From positions 1 to 64,000 of the forward strand of contig NZ_FXUL01000022.1 in the NCBI RefSeq assembly GCF_900182955.1: 64,000 bases of DNA, read 5' to 3'. Of the stretch, positions 8,451-17,495 are shown piece by piece; the stretch's first letter is position 1; each line of letters starts with the position of its first letter. Source of the stretch: Noviherbaspirillum suwonense (GTDB taxonomy: Bacteria; Pseudomonadota; Gammaproteobacteria; Burkholderiales; Burkholderiaceae_D). A model generated the notes under the pieces. The model had not been told where the DNA came from. It saw nothing but the letters and a program-made list of their open reading frames with translations, and made no database searches. The translations under genes were made by a program, and so were the position numbers.

Positions 8451-8852
8451 ATGAAACAGGAAAGAGGACTGCCGCCGGACCGTCACGCGCAGTCGGACCA
8501 TGACATCCCGCAACTCGTCGCCCAGCTCTATTCCGAGGCGTCGCCGCCCGAGAAAAGCCGGCTGCTCGAACTGCTGGTCCGGCCGCTCAACCTGCTGCCG
8601 CTGTTTGCGCTGGCCGACGGCGTCTTCGCCAGGATATGGTTCCGCAACGGCCAGGACCGGCTCCATATCCGGGTCGAGGACGCGCTTGCGGTCTCGGCCA
8701 ACGACGTCGCGACGCTGGTCGCCTATGTCCAGCAGTCCAGCGTCGAAGTGCTGGACGGGCTGATGCAGATCATCAATGCCTCGCCGGTGCTGGCCGGGTC
8801 CGCTGCGGCAATCCTGGTCATGCTGGTGCTGAAGCGCCGGCGCCGTGCATAA
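8451..8852 (+). CDS. Hypothetical protein with C-terminal membrane anchor
   Basis: 133 aa beginning after a strong AGGAGG nine nt upstream. The N-terminal 40 residues are charged and helical. The middle is a compact hydrophobic segment (LLELLVRPLNLLPLFALADGVFARIWF). A predicted single membrane helix near the C-terminus (SPVLAGSAAAILVMLVL) ends in a positive KRRRRA tail, giving a tail-anchored look. I do not recognise the family. It is divergent from the DUF1304 gene (253 nt between starts). Confidence 0.7.
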   Translation: MKQERGLPPDRHAQSDHDIPQLVAQLYSEASPPEKSRLLELLVRPLNLLPLFALADGVFARIWFRNGQDRLHIRVEDALAVSANDVATLVAYVQQSSVEVLDGLMQIINASPVLAGSAAAILVMLVLKRRRRA

Positions 8853-9194
8853 CGCGCTTCCTCTCTGCCAGGGGCATCGATCCGGCAGACCAGCCGGTTT
8901 GCGGCCGGGTTAAGTCGGCAGCGCGCGCCTTGCGCATCGCAATGCCACGGCGACATCCCAGGTGGATAAGGGACAGCCGCTGCCATGCCATTGGCGTGGC
9001 GGCCGGCCTGGGTCAAAACATACGTGATGATCGACGCTGGGATCGGCAGCCTTCTTGCGAGCAGGGCCGTGTACGAAGATCGCTGAACATGCGCCGGTGG
9101 CACGGTCATTCCGCGGCGCCCGGGCCCCGTGCGCAGACACTATAATGACCCGACCCGTTCCGACCAACCCGTTCAACCTATACCGACACGAGCC
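8853..9194. other. Intergenic region, 342 bp, no gene seen
   Basis: No frame here has a credible start, ribosome site or recognisable protein. The only clear signal is a TATAAT hexamer at 9141-9146 upstream of the VOC gene. Confidence 0.5.
9141..9146 (+). promoter_or_regulatory. Candidate -10 box for the VOC/DapA-like pair
   Basis: An exact TATAAT lies 49 nt upstream of the VOC gene start. No good -35 hexamer is present at 17 nt, so it may need an activator or be fortuitous. Confidence 0.4.
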
Positions 9195-9617
9195 ATGGAA
9201 TCCACACCGCTGTTTCACCTTGCCTTTCCCGTCCACGACCTTGCGCAGTCCCGTGCGTTCTATGGCGATCTGCTTGGGTGCCCGGAGGGGCGCAGTTCCG
9301 AGTCCTGGGTCGACTTCAATTTTTTCGGTCACCAGCTTGTCGCACACCTGGCGCCCGATGAAACCCGGCCTGCCGCCAGCAACGCGGTCGACGGCGACGA
9401 TGTCCCGGTGCGCCACTTCGGCGTGATCCTGTCGATGGACCAGTGGCATGCGCTGGCGGACAAGCTGAAGGCGGCCGGCACGCGCTTCATCATCGAGCCG
9501 CACATACGCTTCAAGGGCCTGCCCGGCGAGCAGGCGACGATGTTTTTCCTCGACCCGTCGGGCAATGCGCTGGAGTTCAAGGCATTCGGCGACATGGCCC
9601 AGGTCTTTGCAAAGTAA
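9195..9617 (+). CDS. VOC family protein (glyoxalase/bleomycin-resistance fold)
   Basis: 140 aa. It starts [20 protein letters not shown], a standard VOC N-terminal beta-alpha-beta module with metal-ligand-type His. The second module contains HFGVIL and [15 protein letters not shown] with the usual C-terminal Glu ligand. The family includes metal-dependent lyases and dioxygenases acting on small molecules. The gap to the DapA-like gene is 10 nt, so the two probably form an operon. Met at 9195 is chosen because the preceding frame is not conserved-looking. Confidence 0.88.
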   Translation: MESTPLFHLAFPVHDLAQSRAFYGDLLGCPEGRSSESWVDFNFFGHQLVAHLAPDETRPAASNAVDGDDVPVRHFGVILSMDQWHALADKLKAAGTRFIIEPHIRFKGLPGEQATMFFLDPSGNALEFKAFGDMAQVFAK

Positions 9618-9627
9618 GGGGACGGGC

Positions 9628-10572
9628 ATGGCGACTTTCAATGAATCCGCGGCGGGCGTCTACCTGATCACCGTGACGCCGTTCGCCAGCGACGGCGCGC
9701 TGGACCTCGACAGCACCGACCGCATGGTCGACAGCTACCTCGAGCGCGGCGTCGACGGCCTGACCATACTCGGCATCATGGGCGAGGCGACCAAGCTGAC
9801 CGCCGACGAGTCGCGCCGCTTTGCGCAGCGCGTGATCGACCGCGTCGACGGCCGCGTGCCGGTCATCGTCGGCGCTTCCGCGCCCGGCTTCGCGCCGATG
9901 CGCGAACTGACCGCTGCGGTGATGGACATGGGCGCATCGGGCGTGATGGTTGCGCCGGCGCCGAACCTGCGCACCGACGACCAGATCGTCGCCTATTTCG
10001 ACATGGTTGCCGAGACCCTGGGCCCGGACGTGCCGTGGGTGCTGCAGGATCACCCGGTGTCGACCGGCGTCCAGATGTCGACCGGCGTGATTTTGAAGAT
10101 CATCGGCAACAGCCCGACCTGCGTGATGCTCAAGCACGAGGACAGCCCCGGCCTTGCCAAGCTCAGTGCGATCCGCGCCGCCAGCGCGCGCGGCGATGTG
10201 CGCCGCGTCGCCATCCTGGCAGGCAATGGCGGTGGCCTGTTCCTGCCGGAAGAACTCACCCGCGGCGCCGACGGCGCGATGACGGGCTTTGCCTATCCCG
10301 AGATGATGGTCGGCGTCTGCCGCGCCCATGCGGCCGGCGACATCGAGGCCGCGCATGACATCTTCGACGCCTACCTGCCGCTGGCGCGCTACGAGCAGCA
10401 GACCAACATCGGCCTCGCGGTGCGCAAGCACATCATGGCCGACCGCGGCATGATCGCATCGGCCACGGTGCGCAGGCCCGGGCCAGCCTTGTCGGCAAGC
10501 GATATCGCCGACATCGCCCGGCTGACGCGGCGGCAGGAACGCCGGCTGGCCGAACTGGGACGGCCGTCCTGA
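9628..10572 (+). CDS. Dihydrodipicolinate synthase / N-acetylneuraminate lyase family aldolase
   Basis: 314 aa TIM-barrel class I aldolase family protein. The Schiff-base lysine is kept (Lys169 in VMLKHED). The GTTGE-type carboxylate loop reads GIMGE (49-53). The DapA tyrosine motif YNxP is replaced by QDHP (140-143), so the Tyr of the proton relay is missing. It is therefore not a standard DapA and more likely acts on another 2-oxo acid or hydratase-aldolase substrate. It follows the VOC gene by 10 nt. Confidence 0.85.
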   Translation: MATFNESAAGVYLITVTPFASDGALDLDSTDRMVDSYLERGVDGLTILGIMGEATKLTADESRRFAQRVIDRVDGRVPVIVGASAPGFAPMRELTAAVMDMGASGVMVAPAPNLRTDDQIVAYFDMVAETLGPDVPWVLQDHPVSTGVQMSTGVILKIIGNSPTCVMLKHEDSPGLAKLSAIRAASARGDVRRVAILAGNGGGLFLPEELTRGADGAMTGFAYPEMMVGVCRAHAAGDIEAAHDIFDAYLPLARYEQQTNIGLAVRKHIMADRGMIASATVRRPGPALSASDIADIARLTRRQERRLAELGRPS

Positions 10573-10686
10573 TGCCATTGCCGGCGACGCCGAAGCGGCG
10601 CTGCCGGCGCGCTGCAGGGTCCGGTTTTCGGGACACAGCGCCTTAGCGCAACGGCGGCCCGGGACGCTGCGTCGCCGGCTCCCGGG

Positions 10687-11610
10687 CTATCCGGCGTTGC
10701 GCAGCGTCTCGTAGTCCGCGAACGACTGCTTCAGCGTTGCATGGTTGAGCAGCATCTCGGCCTTGAGCCGTTCACCGCTCTTGTCATAGATGCGGCTGCG
10801 GACCCAGTACGACTCGGTGCGCTTGCTCTCGGACAGCGCAACGACTTCCCGCCGGATCAGGTAATCTTCTCCGACGAACAGCGGCCCATCCACCATGCGC
10901 AGTTCCTGGTCGGCGAAGAGGCCGACCACCGGCTGCTTCACCGGGAACTGCGCCAGCGGCGTGGTATACCCGGCGAGCACGCTGATCATTTCCAGGGGGA
11001 TGATGGCCCGGCCCCACGGCGACGATGTCCCGTCCGAATACCAGGGCGAGTTCTCGGTGATGCGGGCGAGTTTCTGGTTCAGCGAAAACGGGTAGAGCTT
11101 GCCCATATGCTGGTTCGCGTCCATCCGCACCGGCTCGTCCTGCGCGCCCGTCATGCCGACATGCAGGTCCGACAGGATCACCAGCTTTTCCGGCGGACGC
11201 AGCTGCGCAAGCCGCTGTTCGAGCAATGAGGTCCCATGGTCCGGCCCGATGCTGGCGCTGGCTTCGAGCACCGGCGTGCCATCGGCCTTCTCGGCCCAGG
11301 CGCGTGCCCGTCTTGCGCCCGGCGTGGCAAGTTCGACAAAGGCGCGGACCGATTCGCCCTCGACCACCATGTTCTGGAAATGCGCCGAGAAGCAGCCGCG
11401 CTCAAACCACGCATCGCCCCACAGGTGCGCGAGCAGCGGGACGAACTGGCTGAAATGCGTCGGCCCCTCGATAGGCCCGGCGCGGAACCCGAGTTTTTCC
11501 GCCATCGCGTCGTCATGGATGGACGTGTGGCCGCTGTATTCCTGGTCGGCCAGCATCTGGCGAGGCTGGCGCAGCGGGCCGCAGAGGAAGAGGGGGGTGT
11601 CGAAATGCAT
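10687..11610 (-). CDS. MaoC-like double hotdog protein
   Basis: 307 aa from MHFDTPL, preceded by GGAG eight nt upstream. The alternative Met at 11622 has no such site. The sequence suggests two hotdog repeats (RAGPIEGPTHFSQFVPLL in the first, a second with LFVGEDYLIRREVV and SYWVRSRIYDKSGERL). These resemble MaoC/FAS1-type dehydratase-like proteins that bind acyl-CoA substrates. The catalytic Asp/His pair of R-specific hydratases is not clearly present. It converges on the DapA-like gene. Confidence 0.65.
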   Translation of the reverse strand: MHFDTPLFLCGPLRQPRQMLADQEYSGHTSIHDDAMAEKLGFRAGPIEGPTHFSQFVPLLAHLWGDAWFERGCFSAHFQNMVVEGESVRAFVELATPGARRARAWAEKADGTPVLEASASIGPDHGTSLLEQRLAQLRPPEKLVILSDLHVGMTGAQDEPVRMDANQHMGKLYPFSLNQKLARITENSPWYSDGTSSPWGRAIIPLEMISVLAGYTTPLAQFPVKQPVVGLFADQELRMVDGPLFVGEDYLIRREVVALSESKRTESYWVRSRIYDKSGERLKAEMLLNHATLKQSFADYETLRNAG

Positions 11611-12096
11611 TGCTGTCTCCATTAGTTATTGGAACGAAAAACCGGATTATTTCAGACATGCGAAGCAATGGATCATTTAATTTCCGAGGAGAAAATTTAA
11701 GCTGAGTCCCATGCTTTTGCACTGAATCGGATTTGCAAGAATATTGATTGATGGAAATTAATTTGCATGTTGATGGGCAAAAGAAATTAAACCGATCTGT
11801 TTTCAGTCGTCCATCCAACCGCGCATTTATTTCCTATAATCAATTTAATTTCCGATAGGAACTAAAACGGCTAAGATGATGATTATAAGAAACTTTCTTG
11901 ATAAAATTTGTTTGTATAAATCATTTACATTGGAGTAATATTACTCAAGAAAAACGTTAATCAGGTGCAACGACATTCGATGTTAACTCGTCTGGCGAAT
12001 AGGCAGCACCGTAGCCTGAACTGATTAACCTTGTGTATGTGCAATATGTTGTTTTAGGGAAATTTCTTTCTTCCGTTTCACAAAAGGGTTCAGGCC
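11611..12096. other. AT-rich intergenic region with a 14-bp palindrome
   Basis: This 486-bp stretch is strikingly AT-rich compared with its surroundings. It holds no credible gene. It must contain the promoter of the FeeM-like gene and probably that of the MaoC-like gene. Confidence 0.7.
11933..11946. promoter_or_regulatory. Perfect 14-bp palindrome GAGTAATATTACTC
   Basis: An uninterrupted dyad in the AT-rich region, 150 nt upstream of the FeeM-like synthase start. Its size suits a dimeric helix-turn-helix regulator. The regulator is not known. Confidence 0.45.
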
Positions 12097-12843
12097 ATGA
12101 TCATCGCTACGCAAGTTTCGTCCAAAACAGCAACTGCGCACCAGTTTGGATTCCGAGGCCACGATCATGCGATGAAGGAAGAGTCCCTGCCTTTCACCAT
12201 ACGGGTTGTCAGCAACATACGCGACCTGGAAAAGGCGGTACGGATCAGGCACGCGGCTTACATGCGTCATGTTCCAGGGTTCGCCAATGAATTAACCCTG
12301 CCCGAGAATGCTGATTCCGAGCCTGGCGTCGTCGTGCTGCTAGCTGAATCGAAGCTGGATGGTTCGCCAATCGGTACGCTCCGCATTCAGACTAACGATC
12401 ACAAGCCGCTGACCCTCGAACAATCCGTCGCTTTGCCTGCCACCCTGAGCAAGCAGCGGCTCGCGGAAGCAACCCGCCTTGGCGTGACCCAGGAGCGCGT
12501 CGGCCGGATGGTGACAATAGCCCTGTTCAAGGCTTTCTTTTCGTATTGCCGGCAAAATCGTATCGACCAGATGGTTATCACTGCGCGTTCGCCGGTCGAC
12601 CGTCAATATGATCGTCTGTTGTTTACCGATGTTTATCCGGAGCTGGGGTATATCCCATTCAAGCATGTCGGCAACATGCCACACCGCGTGATGTGCCTCA
12701 ACGTTAATGACGCAGAGCGCCTGTGGACGCAAGCGCGACATCCGCTGCTTGGTTTTATTCTTCATACATTTCATGAAGATATTAACGTTGTGGGAACCAG
12801 CCTTTACGAAGCAAGCTTGGAGAAGAGCCGAAACGCTGCCTGA
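12097..12843 (+). CDS. FeeM-like N-acyl amino acid synthase (GNAT/LuxI-type fold)
   Basis: 248 aa. The pattern RIRHAAYMRHVPGF, ESKLDGSPIGTLRIQT, LAEATRLGV and DQMVITARSPVDRQYDRLLF, then a C-terminal helical part, matches the FeeM catalytic core described from environmental DNA. Those enzymes join an acyl-ACP fatty acid to an amino acid such as tyrosine and are structurally related to autoinducer synthases. The gene is less GC-rich than its neighbours. Downstream on the same strand is a GGDEF-EAL protein, then a convergent fatty acid desaturase. The amino acid and acyl substrates cannot be read from sequence. Confidence 0.75.
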   Translation: MIIATQVSSKTATAHQFGFRGHDHAMKEESLPFTIRVVSNIRDLEKAVRIRHAAYMRHVPGFANELTLPENADSEPGVVVLLAESKLDGSPIGTLRIQTNDHKPLTLEQSVALPATLSKQRLAEATRLGVTQERVGRMVTIALFKAFFSYCRQNRIDQMVITARSPVDRQYDRLLFTDVYPELGYIPFKHVGNMPHRVMCLNVNDAERLWTQARHPLLGFILHTFHEDINVVGTSLYEASLEKSRNAA

Positions 12844-13039
12844 TAGGCTGCATTTGCTGGCTTGCCTTCAATATAGCTTCCTGAAGCACGCCAAAATGCC
12901 GGGTGCTGATGCCTGCGGGTAATTGCAGTGATGATAACTGCCGGTTGTTTCTTTTTCTTTACATTAGTACCTCATTAAGTTACCCTGTGGAAATTCTCCA
13001 CGAACGATGTGGTACCCGGGGTAGAGGGAACCGAAAGAA

Positions 13040-16009
13040 ATGATCAAAACTTCGGCATTTTATAAGCTGTTGAAAAACGATGCCCGTATTGATCCGGACA
13101 AGGTGCTGAAGTTTTTCAGCGCGTATCTGGTTCCTGTGGCGATCGGCATCGTTTCGCTGATCGCACTGGTTTTTTGGGAAAATCACTATCCGTCCGACGG
13201 TGGCGAGGTGCTGCCCCTCCAGGTTTTCAAGCAGACAAGCGCTGAACTGGCGCCTGCCGCTGCCCTCCGCCTTCTTGCCGACCAGCCGGTAGTACGGCAT
13301 TTCGATACCCGTCTCTCCGAAAAGCCATTCTGGCTTAGCTTCTCGGTATCGCCACGTGGGCCAGGAGCGCCAGTCTCGATCGAGCTTCCGTCGCGTCACT
13401 CCAATACCGTGGTTTGTTGGGACGGCGCTACACTCCAGGAGTTGGGAAGGGCCGACCGGCTGAACGTTTCGGGCTCGATACTTCCAGTAAGAGCCGGTTT
13501 CTCCATCGCATTTCCCGACCTCCCGGCCCAAAAGAAGGTGCTCTGCCAGGCCACCTACACCGGGCCAGCGCGCATCTCCGTGATGCAGTGGGATACGGCA
13601 CAACTGGATCAGGGAGCGCGCGCATTCGACCGTATGGCGGGGCTGCTCGACGGCGGGCTGATCGTGCTTGGAATGTTTGTGCTGATCACGGGATTAATCA
13701 ATCGCGAGAGTACTTATATAGTATTCGCGGCGTGGTTATTGGCGAACCTGCGCATGGCGGGGCTGTCATCCGGGTGGGATGTCCAGTGGCTTGGACACAC
13801 GGTGCCGGTCGAATGGCTGTTCCATGCCCGCGCCTTGACGATGGCGACTTACTACACACTGACGGCCGCGCTGTTTCGCAATCTATTCCGCGATGAACTT
13901 TCAAAGATCGGGCATGCACGCTTACTAAGCGTCACGGTATGGAGCTGTCTGCCAGTCATGCTGTCAGCGTTTGTGCTGCCCTATCACCTGTTTCTGCCTG
14001 TCGTCTGGATTTCCACCGGCATCGGCATCGGCGTCCTGGTCTTTTTCCTGAGCCGCATACTCGTGCTAACCCGTTCGCCGGTCGCCATGTGGTATGGCGC
14101 GTCGCTGGGCATCACGCTGGTGGCAAGTCTCTACGAAGTGATATCGGCAGCAGTTGGTTTCAAGGGCCTGATCGGCAGCATCAACAGCGTCACCGCGGCG
14201 CTGTCGTCCAGCCTGCTTGCCGCGCTGGCCATCGCCGCCCAGCTCCGGATGAAACATCAGCAGTGGCTCGAGGCGCAGGCCGAACTGCGGCATACCTATG
14301 AAGCGATGCCGATAGGCTTGTTCACACTGAATAACGCCGGCCAGTTTATCAGCGTCAACCCTGCCATGCGCACCATGCTGGGCATCCACGATCTGTCGCC
14401 GGGACGCAACACCTGGGACGCTTACTTTAACGAAGGCGCCTGGCCGCACCTGCACAGGCTGGTGCATTCGCAAAGCAACAGCGAACTCGAGATTCGCTGC
14501 AAGAATATGCCGGGACAGGAGGAAAAGCGTTTTCTGGTCAAGGCTACGCTGGCGCGTGGGAAGATCGAAGGCTCGCTGCAGGATATTACCGAGCGTTCGA
14601 AAGCAACTGAAGACCTGCAGTTCATGGCGAACAACGATCCCTTGACCAAGGTATTGAACCGGCGCGGGATCGATACCGTGCTCGAACTGGCGATCATCGC
14701 GATTCCAGCCGGCATTCCGGTGGCACTCGCATATCTCGATCTCGACCGTTTCAAGCTGATCAACGACCTTTACGGTCATCCGGCAGGCGACGAGATTCTG
14801 AAGCAGGCGTGTGAGCGGATGGACGCAATGCTGACCGGCGGGCAGCGGATCGGACGCGTCGGCGGCGACGAGTTCGTAATCGTTTTTCCGGGCACGCCGA
14901 TTGCCGCGGCGTCCTGGGTCTGCCGCGGCATCGTCGACGCCATCAGCGCTGCTCCGTACCGGATCGGCAACAAGGCATTCCAGGTCAGGGTGTCCATCGG
15001 CCTGATCGAACTGAGCGCAGGCGTCAAGCTGAAGGACGCAATATCGAGCGCGGACCGCGCGTGCCGGGAAGCGAAGTCGGCGCCGGACGGTTTGGTGGTC
15101 TATGAAAAAAACGCCGCTGCATTTCACGAACGCGAAGCCGAGTTGAAGCTGGTGGAACGCTTTGCCGGCGCCAGCGCGCCGCATGGGCTGTTTGTCGACA
15201 TGCAGCCCATCATGTCGTTGAAAAATCCCCACGCGTCGATGAATTTCGAAGTCCTGCTTCGGATGCGCGACACGGACGGAAGCATCATTCCGGCAGGGCG
15301 CATCGTGCCGGCCGCCGAAGGCAGCGGCCGGATCGGCATGATAGACCGCTGGGTGCTGTCAAACGTGCTGGCCTGGCTCAATGTCAACCAGGACAAGCTC
15401 GACCGCACCCAGTTCGTCTGCATGAATCTGAGCGGGGCCTCGCTCAACGACGAGCGCTTCGTGCAGGACGCATTCGAGATGCTGGAGAAGAATCGGCGCG
15501 CTGCAAGCATGCTGTGTCTTGAAATCACCGAAAGCGTGGCGCTGCACGATCTTGCCAACACGCGCCGCTTCATTGACCAGGTGCGGAGTTGTGGCGTCAG
15601 GATCGCGCTGGACGATTTCGGCGCTGGCTATACCTCGTTCTCCTACCTGAAAGACTTGCCAGCCGACGTGCTGAAAATAGATGGCAGCTTTATCGTCAAC
15701 ATGAATGCGCACCCGGCCAACGTCGCCATCGTCGAAGCCATTGTCAGCCTGGCGACCAACCTGGGCATGAAAACCATAGCCGAGTGGGCCGAAGATAACG
15801 CTACCGTGCAGACGCTGGTCGAAATCGGCGTGGACTATGTGCAGGGCTATGCGGTCGCGAGGCCGCAGACGCCGGATCGCATCCTGGCAGCGAGTTCGGC
15901 TGCGAGCTTCATCCAGGACGCCGACCTGAAATCCTACGTCCGGGCGCTGAGCGCAGCGTCGGACGCGGCGCTCGGCTACCCCGCAGTCAGCCTGGTATCA
16001 AACCGTTGA
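13040..16009 (+). CDS. Membrane GGDEF-EAL protein with PAS domain
   Basis: 989 aa. One membrane helix (about 28-47) is followed by a periplasmic-type domain (about 50-195). A block of about seven helices (200-400) resembles the 7TMR-DISM sensor arrangement. A PAS-like segment (about 410-525) follows. GGDEF is intact (RVGGDEF near 606-612). No RxxD inhibitory site stands in the usual place five residues before it. The EAL domain has EVL in place of EAL (near 737-739) but keeps the metal-binding ITES and DDFGAGY motifs and KIDGSF, so phosphodiesterase activity is possible. It would make and/or degrade c-di-GMP in response to an external ligand. It lies 196 nt after the FeeM-like gene. Confidence 0.93.
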   Translation: MIKTSAFYKLLKNDARIDPDKVLKFFSAYLVPVAIGIVSLIALVFWENHYPSDGGEVLPLQVFKQTSAELAPAAALRLLADQPVVRHFDTRLSEKPFWLSFSVSPRGPGAPVSIELPSRHSNTVVCWDGATLQELGRADRLNVSGSILPVRAGFSIAFPDLPAQKKVLCQATYTGPARISVMQWDTAQLDQGARAFDRMAGLLDGGLIVLGMFVLITGLINRESTYIVFAAWLLANLRMAGLSSGWDVQWLGHTVPVEWLFHARALTMATYYTLTAALFRNLFRDELSKIGHARLLSVTVWSCLPVMLSAFVLPYHLFLPVVWISTGIGIGVLVFFLSRILVLTRSPVAMWYGASLGITLVASLYEVISAAVGFKGLIGSINSVTAALSSSLLAALAIAAQLRMKHQQWLEAQAELRHTYEAMPIGLFTLNNAGQFISVNPAMRTMLGIHDLSPGRNTWDAYFNEGAWPHLHRLVHSQSNSELEIRCKNMPGQEEKRFLVKATLARGKIEGSLQDITERSKATEDLQFMANNDPLTKVLNRRGIDTVLELAIIAIPAGIPVALAYLDLDRFKLINDLYGHPAGDEILKQACERMDAMLTGGQRIGRVGGDEFVIVFPGTPIAAASWVCRGIVDAISAAPYRIGNKAFQVRVSIGLIELSAGVKLKDAISSADRACREAKSAPDGLVVYEKNAAAFHEREAELKLVERFAGASAPHGLFVDMQPIMSLKNPHASMNFEVLLRMRDTDGSIIPAGRIVPAAEGSGRIGMIDRWVLSNVLAWLNVNQDKLDRTQFVCMNLSGASLNDERFVQDAFEMLEKNRRAASMLCLEITESVALHDLANTRRFIDQVRSCGVRIALDDFGAGYTSFSYLKDLPADVLKIDGSFIVNMNAHPANVAIVEAIVSLATNLGMKTIAEWAEDNATVQTLVEIGVDYVQGYAVARPQTPDRILAASSAASFIQDADLKSYVRALSAASDAALGYPAVSLVSNR

Positions 16010-16027
16010 TGTCCTGCAGCAGGAGAA

Positions 16028-17119
16028 TTAAATGGACGACGCTTCGGGCTTGATCTGCGGCGTAGTGGGCTTGCCGTCGAAATCCAGCCACTGGTGCCGT
16101 TCGTAGTCATACAGCTTGCAGGCGCGCATCGTGGCGATGATGTTCCGAAGCGACATTTGCTCCACAACAGCACGGTTTCCGACCAGCCGGTTGAGGTGCA
16201 GTTGTGCCTCGTAGAGGTGGTAGCACGGTATGCCGGGATGCGCATGGTGCGCAGCATGGGAGTACACATTGTTGACCAGTTTCGACACCAGCTTGGGCAG
16301 CACCAGGTGCGTGGAGCAGCGTTCAGGCGGAAAGCCCGTGCGGTCCTGTCCTTCCCGGAACCAGGGTATGCGGCGGTTGTTGTGCATAAGGTACAGCGAT
16401 GCGCCGCTCATTTCGCAGTGCACGCAGAGGGGCAGAAACCATCCCAGCAGCACGGCGCCGCCGGTCGACAGATTCGTCAGCGGCGCGATCAGGACCAGAA
16501 AAGTAACCAGGGCCGCGTGATAGGTCATCATCAGCCCAAAGTAAGTCCAACCCTTGGCACGGTTACGGTCCAGCGTTGCGGATGTCGGATGTATACGCAG
16601 CGGCAGCAGCCAGCGGAACATGAAATTGAAGCCGAAGCCGAAGACATTCGGCGCGCGGATGAATCGCTCCAGGTATTGGGCTGGTAGCGACAGGCGGTCG
16701 AATTCCTGCTTTGACAGCGGTCGATAAAAATCGACCGACTCGCCGTTGGTTTTCGGATGATGTCCGCCATTATGGTCGGCTACCCACATGCGGTAATTCT
16801 GGCAGGAAGGTACGCCCAGTAACATTGCAATGACCCAGTTGAGCCGACGGTCCTTGACCAGCGCACGGTGGGCGGCATCATGGGCAATGGTGTACGAACT
16901 GGATAAACGGAAACCGGCGAACAGGGACGCCGCCAGTTTCAGTGACATCCACGGCGCAAACAGGATGACGGAGATCGCTCCCCAATAAAGCAGGTATTCC
17001 CTAACGGCAAGCAAGCTGCCGCGTAAATTGCTCGGCCTTGCATATCGGTCAAGTTCGTGGAGGATGGTCTTGCGGCTGATGGTCGGCTGCGGCTCGACAA
17101 AGGCGGTGGGATTCGACAT
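16028..17119 (-). CDS. Membrane fatty acid desaturase
   Basis: 363 aa with the three histidine boxes of the non-haem di-iron family: HDAAH (80-84), HNGGHH (116-121) and HAAHH (288-292). Hydrophobic segments lie between them (for example YWGAISVILFAPWMSL and LVTFLVLIAPL). It converges on the GGDEF-EAL gene with an 18-nt gap. In this setting it could desaturate the acyl chain used by the FeeM-like synthase or simply modify membrane lipids. The target is not shown by sequence. Confidence 0.9.
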   Translation of the reverse strand: MSNPTAFVEPQPTISRKTILHELDRYARPSNLRGSLLAVREYLLYWGAISVILFAPWMSLKLAASLFAGFRLSSSYTIAHDAAHRALVKDRRLNWVIAMLLGVPSCQNYRMWVADHNGGHHPKTNGESVDFYRPLSKQEFDRLSLPAQYLERFIRAPNVFGFGFNFMFRWLLPLRIHPTSATLDRNRAKGWTYFGLMMTYHAALVTFLVLIAPLTNLSTGGAVLLGWFLPLCVHCEMSGASLYLMHNNRRIPWFREGQDRTGFPPERCSTHLVLPKLVSKLVNNVYSHAAHHAHPGIPCYHLYEAQLHLNRLVGNRAVVEQMSLRNIIATMRACKLYDYERHQWLDFDGKPTTPQIKPEASSI

Positions 17120-17267
17120 TCTCTATGTTTGCTGGTTGCAACTTGTTGCAGCTTAGCATGAGATTGTCGTCGGCGTTAATCGTCTTTTTTTAAAATGGGC
17201 AGGAATTAAGTAAGGCAGCAAAGTATAGGGAGCGACCGGCGACCCACACCGGTCTTAACGCGCTCTT
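17120..17267. other. Short intergenic region upstream of the desaturase
   Basis: Contains the AT-rich stretch TCTTTTTTTAAAATGG and presumably the desaturase promoter. No further gene is seen. Confidence 0.4.
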
Positions 17268-17369
17268 TCAGCGGCGCGGCACCGTCGGCCTGACCTGGCC
17301 GCGCGCTATGCGTTTTTGAACCTGTTTCCATACAAAGCTTGCCAGAGCGAGCATGATCATCTTGCGCAT
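17268..17369 (-). CDS. Possible 33-aa small protein
   Basis: ATG at 17369 is preceded by AGGAG eight nt upstream. The frame starts MRKMIMLALASFVWKQVQ, continues with a basic tail and ends in RR before TGA. A short hydrophobic helix with a basic tail suggests a small membrane-associated peptide. It lies between the desaturase and integrase genes. I do not recognise it. The good ribosome site is the main support. Confidence 0.4.
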   Translation of the reverse strand: MRKMIMLALASFVWKQVQKRIARGQVRPTVPRR

Positions 17370-17495
17370 GTGGTTTTCTCCTGGATAAAAATGATTGATG
17401 TTGTCATTCTTTACCATCCTTGTGCGCTGGCAGTCGTCAGCCTCGCCTCGAGGTCGATCCGGTCAATCTATGGGCCGCCCCACCATCACGCTGCT

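Noticed and set aside
15247-15257. EVL in place of EAL taken as proof of an inactive phosphodiesterase
   Set aside because: The Glu and the other metal-binding motifs are kept, and EVL variants can be active.
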